The notes under the pieces: model-generated
Databases searched by the model: none
Told to the model about the DNA's origin: nothing
Seen by the model: only the letters and a program-made list of their open reading frames with translations
Program-made: the position numbers and the translations under genes
Part shown: positions 33,294 to 42,105 of the stretch, piece after piece
Layout of the letters: every line of letters starts with the position of its first letter
Numbering within the stretch: position 1 is the first letter of the stretch
DNA from: Aliiglaciecola lipolytica E3
Lineage (GTDB): Bacteria > Pseudomonadota > Gammaproteobacteria > Enterobacterales > Alteromonadaceae
Direction of reading: 5' to 3'
DNA: 64,000 bases
Assembly: GCF_000314975.1 (NCBI RefSeq)
Contig: NZ_BAEN01000022.1
Span: 62,001 to 126,000, forward strand

Positions 33294-33644
33294 TTAGAAA
33301 AACCAACTGGTTGGGTTCTCAATCGCTCTATTTGCATCTAACGCTTTAATACCTTGAGCGCAGCGAATGATTAGCCAAATTATCCAAAATAAAATAACTA
33401 GCCAACCAATAAGGATCAAAGACAATATCGAACCAATAACGATATAAAGCGCACCTATCCAAAACGTTCTAATTTGAAAGCGATAATGTGTTTGCAACCA
33501 ATCGGGTGCGTCATTTTTATTGATATAGGCGATGATCACGCCAATAATTCCAGTGATACCAAACACTAACCCAACCAAATAAAGTATATAAACGATTTTG
33601 GCTGTGCCTTGCGTGTTTTGACTTGGCTCGATAACTTCATTCAT
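33294..33644 (-). CDS. DUF4870-like membrane protein
   Basis: A 116-residue protein with three predicted helices (about 17-43, 61-82, 84-104). The order is IVYILYLVGLVFGITGIIGV, then DAPDWLQTHYRFQIRTFWIG, then VILFWIIWLIIRCAQGIKAL. The HYRFQIRTFW element and the final QGIKALD are characteristic of the DUF4870/TIC20-like small membrane proteins. Function unknown. Single gene with a good start behind a GGAGAAAA-type ribosome site. Confidence 0.85.
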   Translation of the reverse strand: MNEVIEPSQNTQGTAKIVYILYLVGLVFGITGIIGVIIAYINKNDAPDWLQTHYRFQIRTFWIGALYIVIGSILSLILIGWLVILFWIIWLIIRCAQGIKALDANRAIENPTSWFF

Positions 33645-33760
33645 CTTTTTTCTCCATTATTGTGACGAATTTAAAATTCTAAAAATAAACGCAAATTAAA
33701 TCTCTGTTTTACTTTTAGCATAAGTTGTAACTCACTGTACAGACTAAAAAATTTCAACTA

Positions 33761-34432
33761 TTAAAATCCAAAACCCTGTTGAATTTGACTCTCAGGTTCA
33801 GTTTCTTGAATAAGCTCAGGCCCTTGATTAGTCACTTTGTTTACCTTGCTGGATACAGGATAATATTTGTAATCATCAGCATAGGGCAACCAAGCAATAT
33901 CTTCGCTTTGGCTTACATCAGCATCAAACCATTGTTTAGCTAATTGCCGGTCAAACATCAAAGGCATAGCATGATGTAATGGTTGCAACTCACCTTCTGA
34001 TGGACGCGTAATAATAGTGAAAGAACCCGGGGCATCCTGTCGCGGAGATTCATACAAACCACCAAATAATATTGGATTGCCGTCTTTACGACAGACAAAA
34101 TAGGCTTGCTTATGGCCGTTCTCTTGTCGCCATTCATAATAACCAAGAGCCGGTACTATGCAGCGTTGACCACTTTTCCAAGCCTGTCGGAAGGACGGTT
34201 TTTCAGCGAGCGTTTTGAGTCGTGCATTAAACGTCGAAAATTCTGTATTAGCGGTTTTCACCCAGCTTGGTAACAATCCCCATCGAAAGACTTCACATCC
34301 GTCAGGCGTAACGATAGGTGCCATCTGTGTTGGCGCAACGTTAAACCCAAGCTCAGCTTGAGCTGGCCAGTCAGCGAGTATATCTGCCCAACCGTGCATT
34401 GCCCCCACGTGATTTGCGTATCTGCCACACAT
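33761..34432 (-). CDS. SOS-response-associated peptidase, YedK/HMCES family
   Basis: Forms a stable thiazolidine DNA-protein crosslink with abasic sites in single-stranded DNA and so protects them. The essential Cys2 follows the initiator Met (MCGRYANHVG). Other catalytic residues are visible: Asn in FSTFNARLKTLAEKPSF, Glu in VPALGYYEWRQENGHKQ and His in LQPLHHAMPLMFDRQLAKQW. 223 residues matches YedK. The start is fixed by the need for Cys at position 2. No LexA box was evident upstream. Divergent from the GST gene. Confidence 0.95.
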   Translation of the reverse strand: MCGRYANHVGAMHGWADILADWPAQAELGFNVAPTQMAPIVTPDGCEVFRWGLLPSWVKTANTEFSTFNARLKTLAEKPSFRQAWKSGQRCIVPALGYYEWRQENGHKQAYFVCRKDGNPILFGGLYESPRQDAPGSFTIITRPSEGELQPLHHAMPLMFDRQLAKQWFDADVSQSEDIAWLPYADDYKYYPVSSKVNKVTNQGPELIQETEPESQIQQGFGF

Positions 34433-34541
34433 TATTGTTACTCGTTAAACGATTTGTGCTTATTTAAAACATTAGTATGGCAAATGGTTGCGATGATGAA
34501 AAGTTGCCATCTCATATGTATCACTATTGAATCGTTTATTA

Positions 34542-34561
34542 ATATCAATAAATATTGATAT
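34542..34561. promoter_or_regulatory. Perfect inverted repeat upstream of the GST gene
   Basis: ATATCAAT / AAAT / ATTGATAT is an 8-4-8 perfect palindrome, 62 bases before the GST start and 110 bases before the YedK gene. This is the size of a LysR- or HxlR-type operator. No regulator gene is adjacent. Function inferred only from symmetry. Confidence 0.35.
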
Positions 34562-34622
34562 GTTGCGTTGAAGCCAACAAGCAGCCAAATTAGGATTTCT
34601 ATTTTCAGGCTGGGAGAAAGTT

Positions 34623-35288
34623 ATGCTTAAATTATATGGTTTTTCGGTTAGCAATTATTTCAACATGGTTAAAATGGCAATTGCACTGAAACAAATTGAC
34701 TGTGAAGATGTCATCACTTATCCAAATCAAACCCCCGAATATCTGGCAATTTCACCAACCGGTAAAGTTCCCGCGTTGCAAACTGATGATGGCGTTTTAA
34801 TTGAAACCAACGTTATATTAGAATATTTAGATGAAAATTATTCTGGCATAACTTTATATCCTGCCGATGCCTATCAAAAAGCACGTGTCAAAGAGCTGGT
34901 TAAGATGATTGAACTGTACGTGGAACTTCCTGCAAGGCGATGTCATGCCGAAGCTTTTTGGGGCATTCGTGGCGAAGACATTACCAAAAAAGAAGTAAAA
35001 CGAGCGTTATTAAATGGTATGCAGGCAATTTCGCGTGCGGCATCTTTTTCACCATATATTGCGGGAGAAAACCTCACTGCGGCGGATATTTTCTTTCTCT
35101 ATTCAGCTGACCTCGCCGCAAAAGTTGCCACAAAGCTATTTGATATAGACTTATTAGCCGAAGCGCCTGGTGCAAAAGAGCTGCTTGCTAAATTAAATGA
35201 CATGCCGGAAGCAAAAGCCATAGCCGAAGCGCGCAAAGAAGCGACACCTGCATTTAATGCCTATTTACAAAAAGCATTTCAAAAATAG
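34623..35288 (+). CDS. Glutathione S-transferase family protein
   Basis: Cytosolic GST, 221 residues. The N-terminal thioredoxin-like domain (1-78) holds MLKLYGFSVSNYFNMVKMAI with the catalytic-type Ser/Tyr region. It also holds ISPTGKVPALQTDDGVLIET, with the cis-Pro and ETN glutathione-binding motif. The C-terminal helical domain (85-215) includes SPYIAGENLTAADIFFLYSA with the N-capping box. The start follows GGGAGAAAG. The substrate cannot be stated. An 8-4-8 palindrome lies in its promoter region. Confidence 0.92.
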   Translation: MLKLYGFSVSNYFNMVKMAIALKQIDCEDVITYPNQTPEYLAISPTGKVPALQTDDGVLIETNVILEYLDENYSGITLYPADAYQKARVKELVKMIELYVELPARRCHAEAFWGIRGEDITKKEVKRALLNGMQAISRAASFSPYIAGENLTAADIFFLYSADLAAKVATKLFDIDLLAEAPGAKELLAKLNDMPEAKAIAEARKEATPAFNAYLQKAFQK

Positions 35289-35335
35289 GCTAGACTGACT
35301 ATTTATTAGTTGAATCAATAATTAGGAAAATTTCC

Positions 35336-36511
35336 ATGAAAAAATCTAACATTGCCGTAGTTGTAATGGCGACAATTTTTTTGGGTTATGTAGGCGTTCG
35401 AACTATTGTCCCTGGCATGTTAGAAAAGAAAATGAATCAAGTTGTAAATGCAGAGCCGGTAACAATCGATGAGGAAACGATTCGATTTCATAATTCGCTA
35501 ATCGTCGGCGATTGGCATGCCGACACCTTATTGTGGAATAGAGATATTTCAGATCAAAGCGACGTAGGTCACGTAGACATTCCGCGCTTGCAACAAGGCA
35601 ATGTCGCATTACAGATGTTTACCACCGTAACCAAGTCTCCGGCTGGATTAAATTATGAGAAAAATGCGACAGATGCGGCCGACAACATTACGCGATTATC
35701 ATTAGCGCAAGGTTGGCCTATTGCCACTTGGACAAGTTTGACAGCTCGGGCAATTCATCAAGCCGAAAAGTTGTTGCAGCAAGCTAACGATCATCCTAAC
35801 GAGCTTATGCTGGTTACATCTCAAGCAACTCTATCTTCTTTTTTGAAAAAACGTGAAAGCAACCCAACTCTAGTGGCTGGACTACTGGGCACTGAAGGTT
35901 CTCACGCGTTAGATGGTGAGCTAGAAAATATACAGGTGCTGTACGACAAAGGCTTTAGAATGATGAGTTTGCAACACTTTTTCGACAATAAACTGGGCGG
36001 TTCACTACACGGAACCAGTCAATCTGGTTTAACGTCTTTTGGCAGTAAAGCAGTGGAAAAAATGCAAGCGCTCGGGATTATTGTCGATATTTCTCACTCT
36101 TCCGAGCAAACGGTTAGAGATGTATTAGCGATGAGCAAAGCCCCGTTAGTAGTTAGTCATACAGGGTTGAAGGGGCATTGTGATTCAAAACGTAATATTT
36201 CTGATAGCCTGATGCAGCAAATTGCTGCCGCTGAAGGGCTTATCGCGGTTGGTTATTGGGATGGCGCAATTTGTAGCACACGTCCCAGTGATATTGCCGA
36301 TGCGATTATTTACGGCATTAATTTAGTTGGCGAAAATCATATAGCTTTAGGCTCAGATTTTGATGGTGCAGTAGCAACTGAATTTGACACCAGTCAGCTC
36401 GCAATTATCACGCAAATATTACTGCAAAAAAACGTATCTAAACAGACGGTTGCAAAAGTAATGGGTGGCAATATGCTTACTTTTTTACAAAACAATTTAC
36501 CTGCCCAGTGA
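35336..36511 (+). CDS. Membrane dipeptidase (peptidase M19 family)
   Basis: Zinc dipeptidase of the renal dipeptidase family. A 391-residue protein with an N-terminal signal anchor (IAVVVMATIFLGYVGVRTIV). The binuclear zinc ligands are present: HxD in VGDWHADTLLWNRD (about 61), Glu in LLGTEGSHALDGELE (about 186), His in IVDISHSSEQTVRD and VVSHTGLKGHCDSKR, and Asp in ALGSDFDGAV. It acts in the periplasm on dipeptides, possibly D-containing ones from cell-wall turnover. It is followed after about 100 bases by an ABC exporter and an amidohydrolase on the same strand. Confidence 0.94.
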   Translation: MKKSNIAVVVMATIFLGYVGVRTIVPGMLEKKMNQVVNAEPVTIDEETIRFHNSLIVGDWHADTLLWNRDISDQSDVGHVDIPRLQQGNVALQMFTTVTKSPAGLNYEKNATDAADNITRLSLAQGWPIATWTSLTARAIHQAEKLLQQANDHPNELMLVTSQATLSSFLKKRESNPTLVAGLLGTEGSHALDGELENIQVLYDKGFRMMSLQHFFDNKLGGSLHGTSQSGLTSFGSKAVEKMQALGIIVDISHSSEQTVRDVLAMSKAPLVVSHTGLKGHCDSKRNISDSLMQQIAAAEGLIAVGYWDGAICSTRPSDIADAIIYGINLVGENHIALGSDFDGAVATEFDTSQLAIITQILLQKNVSKQTVAKVMGGNMLTFLQNNLPAQ

Positions 36512-36541
36512 CAATATTTTTGTAAAGACAAACTGAATAAT

Positions 36542-36555
36542 GTGACTTTAGTCAC
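36542..36555. promoter_or_regulatory. Palindrome GTGACT-TT-AGTCAC upstream of the ABC transporter
   Basis: A perfect 6-2-6 inverted repeat 60 bases before the ABC ATPase start codon. It is the size of a GntR- or TetR-type operator half-pair. It could equally be a weak hairpin after the dipeptidase gene (TTGTT follows). No regulator gene is adjacent. Confidence 0.3.
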
Positions 36556-36614
36556 TTGTTAAGTTAATCAAAACAGATAGCATTTAGTGACTGATTATTA
36601 AGCAGGATGTTTAA

Positions 36615-37508
36615 ATGCAGCAGTCACCATCAATATTATATGCAAGTAACCTTAAAAAATCTTACGGAACAGTAGAAGCCATAAAAGGCATCAATTTGAA
36701 TATTCAAGGTTCCGGCGTATACGCTATTTTAGGTCAAAATGGCGCAGGGAAAACCTCGCTCATAAAATGTGCATTAGGATTAGAAAAGATCACTTCTGGT
36801 ACCTTGCAAGTTATCGGAAGCGCGCCAGGTACACTTCAAGCAAAACGTCAAATTGGGGTGATATTGCAAGACTCTGATTTACCTGATTTATTGACGGTTA
36901 AAGAGCAAATCACCTTATTTGCAAGCTATTACCCCACACCTTTTAGCGTCGAAAAAACCATCGAAATGTGCGCACTGGAAGACTTTGCTGATAAACGCTA
37001 CAAAAAATTATCAGGCGGACAAAAACGTCGTGCTCAGTTCGCGTTAGCGATTGTTGGCAATCCCCAACTTATCTTTTTAGATGAGCCCACAACTGGTTTG
37101 GATATCGAAGCTAGACGAAATCTGTGGGCGGTAATACGCGATTTTGCCAAACAAGGAAAAACAATTGTATTGACGACGCATTATTTGGAAGAGGCCGAGA
37201 ATTTGGCCGACCGAATCATGATTATGAATTCTGGAATAATTGTAGCAGATGCTTCCCCCAGTGAAATTCAAAAACAAAGTAAAGGCTCGGTCATTCGTTG
37301 TGAAACAAGCACTTCTTATGAGGTACTACAAAAACTGACCGGAGTCTCCTCGGTATCAATTTCCGGCAGATTTAGTGAAATTCACAGTACAGACGTAAAC
37401 CAGTCTCTAAGTGAAATGTTAAGTCTCGATCCTAATCTAAAGGATTTAACCGTCAACCAACCCAAATTAGAAGACGTATTTGGTCGTCTAAGCCAAGGAG
37501 TTAAATGA
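36615..37508 (+). CDS. ABC transporter ATP-binding protein
   Basis: ATPase subunit of an ABC-2-type exporter, 297 residues. Walker A ILGQNGAGKTSLIKCALGLE (about 39-58), signature KKLSGGQKRRAQFAL (about 133), Walker B PQLIFLDEPTTGLDIEARRN (about 151) and the H-loop VLTTHYLEEAENLADRIMIM are all intact. The C-terminal 80 residues (after 220) match the regulatory tail of the CcmA/drug-exporter group. The stop overlaps the permease start (ATGA), so they form one complex. The substrate is unknown; the neighbouring peptidases hint at peptides (inference). Confidence 0.95.
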   Translation: MQQSPSILYASNLKKSYGTVEAIKGINLNIQGSGVYAILGQNGAGKTSLIKCALGLEKITSGTLQVIGSAPGTLQAKRQIGVILQDSDLPDLLTVKEQITLFASYYPTPFSVEKTIEMCALEDFADKRYKKLSGGQKRRAQFALAIVGNPQLIFLDEPTTGLDIEARRNLWAVIRDFAKQGKTIVLTTHYLEEAENLADRIMIMNSGIIVADASPSEIQKQSKGSVIRCETSTSYEVLQKLTGVSSVSISGRFSEIHSTDVNQSLSEMLSLDPNLKDLTVNQPKLEDVFGRLSQGVK

Positions 37509-38251
37509 TGAGCAGAATACTTCACTCATTTGTTTTGGAAACAGGCGCCGAACTTCTCAAAGCATTACGGGCACCAGAGTTTATTTTTCCTACACTTGGT
37601 ATGCCGGTGGCATTTTATTCACTGTTCGCCATTATGATACCCGGTAGTAGTAACAATCCAGATTATCTGCTGGCGACATATGGCGTGTTTGCAGTTATGG
37701 GCCCTGCTATTTTTGGGTTTGGTATCAGTGTCGCTAACGAACGCGACAAAGGCTGGTTAGATCTCAAATTAGCAGCACCAAGTTTAGGTTTTAGTTACAT
37801 AGCCGCAAAAGTATGTAGCACACTACTTTTTTCCAGCTTGTCGCTGGTGATCATTTATTTGGTTGCCGGTTTTGCTGCTGGAGTCGTGCTGCCACAGCCA
37901 ACATGGGCACTATTATTAACAACCCATATTTTAGCAACCTTCCCTTTCATATTAATTGGCTTGATCATTGGCTTTATATTTAACGCCAATGCCGCAATTG
38001 CAATTTCTAATGTGATATTTCTGGCGTTCGCCGCGCTTGGCGGCTTATGGATACCGATCATGCTGTTTCCACAAAGCATGCAAAGTTTTGCACACTTTTT
38101 ACCGACTTTTCACCTTAGTGAAATTGCGCTATATGTGTTGGGTGCACCTGGTGAAAGAGACCTAAATTACCACATTTTAATTATCGCGATTATGAGCCTC
38201 GTATTATTGGCAGCCACTGCGTTTGCTTGGTCAAAACAGCGTAACCATTAA
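37505..38251 (+). CDS. ABC-2 type transporter permease
   Basis: Membrane subunit of the exporter formed with the preceding ATPase. 248 residues with six predicted helices. ABC-2 features are IFPTLGMPVAFYSLFAIMIP in the first helix, GISVANERDKGWLDLKLAAP (the cytosolic coupling element), and LAALGGLWIPIMLFPQSMQS before FLPTFHLSEIALYVLGAP. Translationally coupled to the ATPase by a 4-base overlap. A second ATG follows immediately at 37508. An amidohydrolase gene starts 23 bases later. Confidence 0.92.
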   Translation: MMSRILHSFVLETGAELLKALRAPEFIFPTLGMPVAFYSLFAIMIPGSSNNPDYLLATYGVFAVMGPAIFGFGISVANERDKGWLDLKLAAPSLGFSYIAAKVCSTLLFSSLSLVIIYLVAGFAAGVVLPQPTWALLLTTHILATFPFILIGLIIGFIFNANAAIAISNVIFLAFAALGGLWIPIMLFPQSMQSFAHFLPTFHLSEIALYVLGAPGERDLNYHILIIAIMSLVLLAATAFAWSKQRNH

Positions 38252-38274
38252 AATAAAGAATAAGGACAATATTT

Positions 38275-40116
38275 ATGATTAAGTACATTTTTGCTGTCGT
38301 CAGCGCAGTGGTATTAGGGTTACTAATTACATTAGTATTTATTCTGCCAACTGATAGCAAATCAGCCGGCGAACGCTCGGTAAACGCCGAGCATGCACAA
38401 GGCACAGATGACAAAAATCAAAATTCTGTGTTATTTAAAAATCTACGCATTTTTGATGGAAGCCATTTAATTGAGCGTACCAGTATCTTAGTGAAAGACG
38501 GCATCATCGTGGACATCGGCGATTTATCTGCACAGCCCAATACACGTATAATTCAAGGTGAAAACTTAACTCTGATGCCCGGTATTATAGACGCCCACAC
38601 ACATTCTTTTGGAGAAGCTTTAAAAGACGCTTTACGCTTAGGTGTTACTACTCACTTAGATATGTTCACGGCTGAAAATAGTTTATTGGACAGTCAACAA
38701 AAACGTCAATCGCTCACCTACAGCGATCAGGCAGATTTATACAGTTCAGGCACGCTTGCAACTGTTGATGGAGGACATGGTACCCAATATGGCTTTGCAA
38801 TAGATACCATAGGTAGCATCGATGAAATTACAGATTGGATTGCCAAACGTAAAAAGTCTGGAGCGGATTATATTAAATTGGTTTACATGCCAAATCAGCA
38901 ATATATGCCAAGCTTAGATAAAGCAACCGCGTTGGAAGTTATCAAACAGGGTCATAAGCAAGGTCTTAAAGTGTTGGCTCATATTTCGACCTTAGCAGCA
39001 GCGAAAGACTTGATTGAAGCAGATATTGACGGATTAGTGCATATTTTTGCTGATCAATTGGTCACCGATGAAGTTGTTGCGCTAGCAGTAGAAAAAGACA
39101 TTTTTATTATTCCAACACTAGCGGTAATTGCTTCGGTAAATCAACAGAATCGCAATAGTCAACTGCTTGCGGATGAACGTATTTCTTCGAAGCTTTCTGG
39201 ACAACAAAAACAAACGTTACAAGCAAGTTTTAATTATGCTGCTGGAGGATTTGACTTTGCTGTGGCCAAACAGAACGTACTCCGTTTTCATCAAGCAGGT
39301 GTTGCTATACTAGCAGGATCAGATGCGCCAAATGCGGGAACTGCATATGGAGTGAGTGCTTACCATGAAGTGACTCTATTGGCAGAATCTGGCTTATCAC
39401 CTAAAGAAGCATTAAGCGCTGCAACGAGTTTAACTGCGAATAAATTTGGATTACTCGATAGAGGCTCAATTGAAGTTGGAAAACGCGCCGATATGGTAGT
39501 GATAAGTGGTGACCCCACAGTCGACATAGACAATATTTTCAATATTGAATACGTCTTCAAAAACGGCTTTCAGATCCGTCAACAGTTACCCGAAAGCGTG
39601 GATGGTTCGGATATCGAATCAACCTTATTAGGTGATTTCGAAGGGCCCGATAATTTGCTATCAACCAATGGATTTAATTGGAGTCACACAGATGACCGAG
39701 TCGCTAAAGGCAATTCAATCGCCACAGTGGAGACTCAACACGCAATCGGCAACGAGGGTAGTACAGGTTTAAAAGTGGTAGCCGTTGTAAATGCCGGTTT
39801 TCCTTACCCTTGGTCTGGCGCCGCAGTAGGTGACTTCGAACCACCGATTGAAGGTGTTGATATATCTGAGTTGTCGAGCCTTGTTTTTGATGTAAAAGGC
39901 ACATCTGGTAGCTATCGTGTAATGGCGTTTTCAGCTAAATCTTCTGGTATACCTCCCAGTCAAAACTTTGAAATTCTCGACCAATGGCAAACCGTTAAGA
40001 TGCCTTTATCTGAATTTAAAGGATTAGATCATACACAATTATCCGGATTTGCATTTGTTGCTGGCTCGACATTAGGTGAATTCGAATTTATTCTGGATAA
40101 CGTCCGTTTGGAGTAA
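38275..40116 (+). CDS. Exported amidohydrolase with C-terminal CIA30/CBM11-like domain
   Basis: A 613-residue metal-dependent hydrolase of the imidazolonepropionase-like amidohydrolase group. A signal anchor (IFAVVSAVVLGLLITLVFIL) precedes the TIM-barrel (about 55-445). Metal ligands: HxH in PGIIDAHTHSFGEALKDA (about 108), His residues in KVLAHISTLAAAKD and DGLVHIFADQ, and Asp in AGSDAPNAGTAYGVSAY. The end of the barrel, VGKRADMVVISGDP, is classical. Residues about 455-613 (LLGDFEGPDNLLSTNGFNWS, then FEFILDNVRLE) form a beta-sandwich like CIA30/CBM11. The combination suggests a periplasmic enzyme acting on a peptide- or sugar-linked amide. It sits 23 bases after the ABC permease gene. Confidence 0.88.
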   Translation: MIKYIFAVVSAVVLGLLITLVFILPTDSKSAGERSVNAEHAQGTDDKNQNSVLFKNLRIFDGSHLIERTSILVKDGIIVDIGDLSAQPNTRIIQGENLTLMPGIIDAHTHSFGEALKDALRLGVTTHLDMFTAENSLLDSQQKRQSLTYSDQADLYSSGTLATVDGGHGTQYGFAIDTIGSIDEITDWIAKRKKSGADYIKLVYMPNQQYMPSLDKATALEVIKQGHKQGLKVLAHISTLAAAKDLIEADIDGLVHIFADQLVTDEVVALAVEKDIFIIPTLAVIASVNQQNRNSQLLADERISSKLSGQQKQTLQASFNYAAGGFDFAVAKQNVLRFHQAGVAILAGSDAPNAGTAYGVSAYHEVTLLAESGLSPKEALSAATSLTANKFGLLDRGSIEVGKRADMVVISGDPTVDIDNIFNIEYVFKNGFQIRQQLPESVDGSDIESTLLGDFEGPDNLLSTNGFNWSHTDDRVAKGNSIATVETQHAIGNEGSTGLKVVAVVNAGFPYPWSGAAVGDFEPPIEGVDISELSSLVFDVKGTSGSYRVMAFSAKSSGIPPSQNFEILDQWQTVKMPLSEFKGLDHTQLSGFAFVAGSTLGEFEFILDNVRLE

Positions 40117-40194
40117 ATTTTATCTTTGATAACAAACGGATAGTGGTAGACTGAACAGATATTAAGCACATTCAGTTTTTTGGCAAGGAGCAAT

Positions 40195-41313
40195 ATGCGG
40201 ATCGTTATTACTACTACGTTAAACAATAACTTGTTTCACGCAAAGTTAACCCCGTTGATGCAAAGCTGCCCCGATATTGAGCTGGTCGTGGTAAGTGACC
40301 GCGCGGGTAACAACTACGAGCGCGTAACCTGGGTTTATCCTAAGGGTAAAATCACTATTTTTGGTCGATTATTTTCGCGCTTTTTATTGTTACTCAAAGA
40401 AGCTTTTCACAAAGACACAAAATTAATCATGGCATACAGTCTAGTGCCACATGGTTTATTTGCAGTGATTGCCGCAAAACTCAGACGCGTCCCGGTATTT
40501 TTGCACTTTATCGCCGGCCCAGCTGAATTGCATTTTGCGCACGATTTAAGAGTGACCGACAACCGCATAATTGAGAACACACGATGGCCAAAAATGTGGG
40601 AAAAAATCGCACATTTTTTTACTCTTCGCGCCGATCGGGTTTTTGTTCCCGGTTCGGTTACTCAGCAATCACTTTTAAACGATGGCGTTAAGCAAGAACG
40701 TATTTCTATACTGCACAGCACAGCAGATTTAGATAAATATCGTTTACCTCGCGAAGATGAGATACGAGATATCGATGTCATTGTTTGCGCACAATTGCGT
40801 GAGCGTAAACGTCCGCTATTCACCTTGGATGTATTAGCAAAGCTGATAAAGAAACACCCAAACTTAAAAGCCTGCTGGCTCGGTGATGGGGTAATGCATG
40901 ATGAGTTTGAACGTGGCATAGAAGAACGAGGTTTAAGAAACAATTTACAGTGGCTTGAAACCGACAATGTTGCGGATTTTTTTAAGCGGTCTAAGCTGTT
41001 CTTGTTGTGTTCAGTCAATGAGGGACTTTCATTAGCCAGCCTAGAATCCATGGCCTGTGGTGTTGTGCCAATTGTTGCGCGATGTGGTGACATGGAATTT
41101 GCGATTCAAACCGGACACAACGGTGTCATACTAGAACAAGACGCGCAAATCGACGATTATGTGCTAGCAGTACAGCGCTTATTGGAAGACGAACAAGCCC
41201 GCATTAAATTGAGTGAAACCGCTCGCAACGAGATTGTATCTCAACACAGTTTTGCCTCTGCTGAGCAAAAATGGCGCGACATCTTAGCTCAAATCAGTCC
41301 GATAAAAACATAG
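40195..41313 (+). CDS. Glycosyltransferase family 4-like
   Basis: GT-B fold glycosyltransferase of about 372 residues. I start it at ATG 40195 (MRIVITTTLNNNLFHAKLTP) behind AAGGAG. The N-terminal half is variable. The C-terminal GT4 domain has VIVCAQLRERKRPLFTLDVL, then ACWLGDGVMHDEFERGI and the E-x7-E-type donor site SVNEGLSLASLESMACGVVP. It is the first gene of a same-strand group with a thioesterase and a phosphopantetheinyl transferase, so it may glycosylate the NRPS-PKS product. It may instead belong to the exopolysaccharide locus that flanks the cluster. No membrane helix. Confidence 0.9.
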   Translation: MRIVITTTLNNNLFHAKLTPLMQSCPDIELVVVSDRAGNNYERVTWVYPKGKITIFGRLFSRFLLLLKEAFHKDTKLIMAYSLVPHGLFAVIAAKLRRVPVFLHFIAGPAELHFAHDLRVTDNRIIENTRWPKMWEKIAHFFTLRADRVFVPGSVTQQSLLNDGVKQERISILHSTADLDKYRLPREDEIRDIDVIVCAQLRERKRPLFTLDVLAKLIKKHPNLKACWLGDGVMHDEFERGIEERGLRNNLQWLETDNVADFFKRSKLFLLCSVNEGLSLASLESMACGVVPIVARCGDMEFAIQTGHNGVILEQDAQIDDYVLAVQRLLEDEQARIKLSETARNEIVSQHSFASAEQKWRDILAQISPIKT

Positions 41314-41336
41314 TCATAACGGCAAACAAGACTCAA

Positions 41337-42080
41337 ATGATTCAAGATATGCAGCAAAACAAATGGCTAAAATTCAGCAAAACAAACCATCATAATCCGA
41401 TAAAATTATTTTGTTTCCCTTTTGCCGGCGCAGGAGCCGCCACTTTCACAAGCTGGCAAAATGATGTAGCGCCACACATTCAAGTGATTGCAGTGCAACT
41501 GCCTGGCAGAGAAAATCGTTTTAGTGAACCACCAATGGGTAAAATGTCAGAGTTGTTAGATGTACTCTCACAGCACATTTCCCCTTACTCTGCACAACCT
41601 TGGGCTGTATTTGGGCACAGCATGGGGGCCACAATCGGCTATGCTTTAATTTCCCGTTTAATTGAAACAGGCTGTAATCCCCCGCAACATTTCTTTACTT
41701 CTGCAAAATCACCACCTCACTGTCTACCAAGCTATGCGCCATTAAGCCACCTATCAGACAATGAGTTTTTGGATACGTTAGCTACACGCTATGGCGCTGA
41801 TACGTCTACTTCCCAGCGTGAACTATTGGAATTAATGTTACCAACATTACGTGCTGATTTTGGATTAATTGAATCCCAGTACAATCACTCAACAATCCCT
41901 TTAAATACTGACATCACGGCGTTATACGGAACGCAAGATCATGCAGTCAGTGAACAACAAATGATGCAGTGGTCTAGATACACCAATCAATCATTCGATA
42001 TAGTAGAAATCAATGGCCCGCATTTCTATTTGCAAAGTGCTAAGCAACAAATAATGTCCATAATTAATCATCGGCTTTGA
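41337..42080 (+). CDS. Type II thioesterase (NRPS/PKS editing)
   Basis: Alpha/beta hydrolase that removes stalled acyl groups from carrier proteins. From ATG 41337 it gives about 247 residues. Motifs are KLFCFPFAGAGAATFTSWQ (typical N-terminal strand), VAVQLPGRENRF, the Ser nucleophile in WAVFGHSMGATIGYALISR, an Asp in YGTQDHAVSE and the catalytic His in NGPHFYLQSA. The family is nearly always encoded with NRPS or PKS genes. The frame is open upstream, overlapping the glycosyltransferase. The start at 41337 is preferred because the upstream residues match no thioesterase; another ATG follows at 41349. Confidence 0.92.
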   Translation: MIQDMQQNKWLKFSKTNHHNPIKLFCFPFAGAGAATFTSWQNDVAPHIQVIAVQLPGRENRFSEPPMGKMSELLDVLSQHISPYSAQPWAVFGHSMGATIGYALISRLIETGCNPPQHFFTSAKSPPHCLPSYAPLSHLSDNEFLDTLATRYGADTSTSQRELLELMLPTLRADFGLIESQYNHSTIPLNTDITALYGTQDHAVSEQQMMQWSRYTNQSFDIVEINGPHFYLQSAKQQIMSIINHRL

Positions 42081-42105
42081 ATATTGAATAAAATGGCTAG
42101 AAGTA

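Noticed and set aside
40662-41093. A 143-codon minus-strand open frame
   Set aside because: It lies wholly antisense to the GT4 glycosyltransferase, has Ser/Arg-rich shadow composition and no family resemblance.
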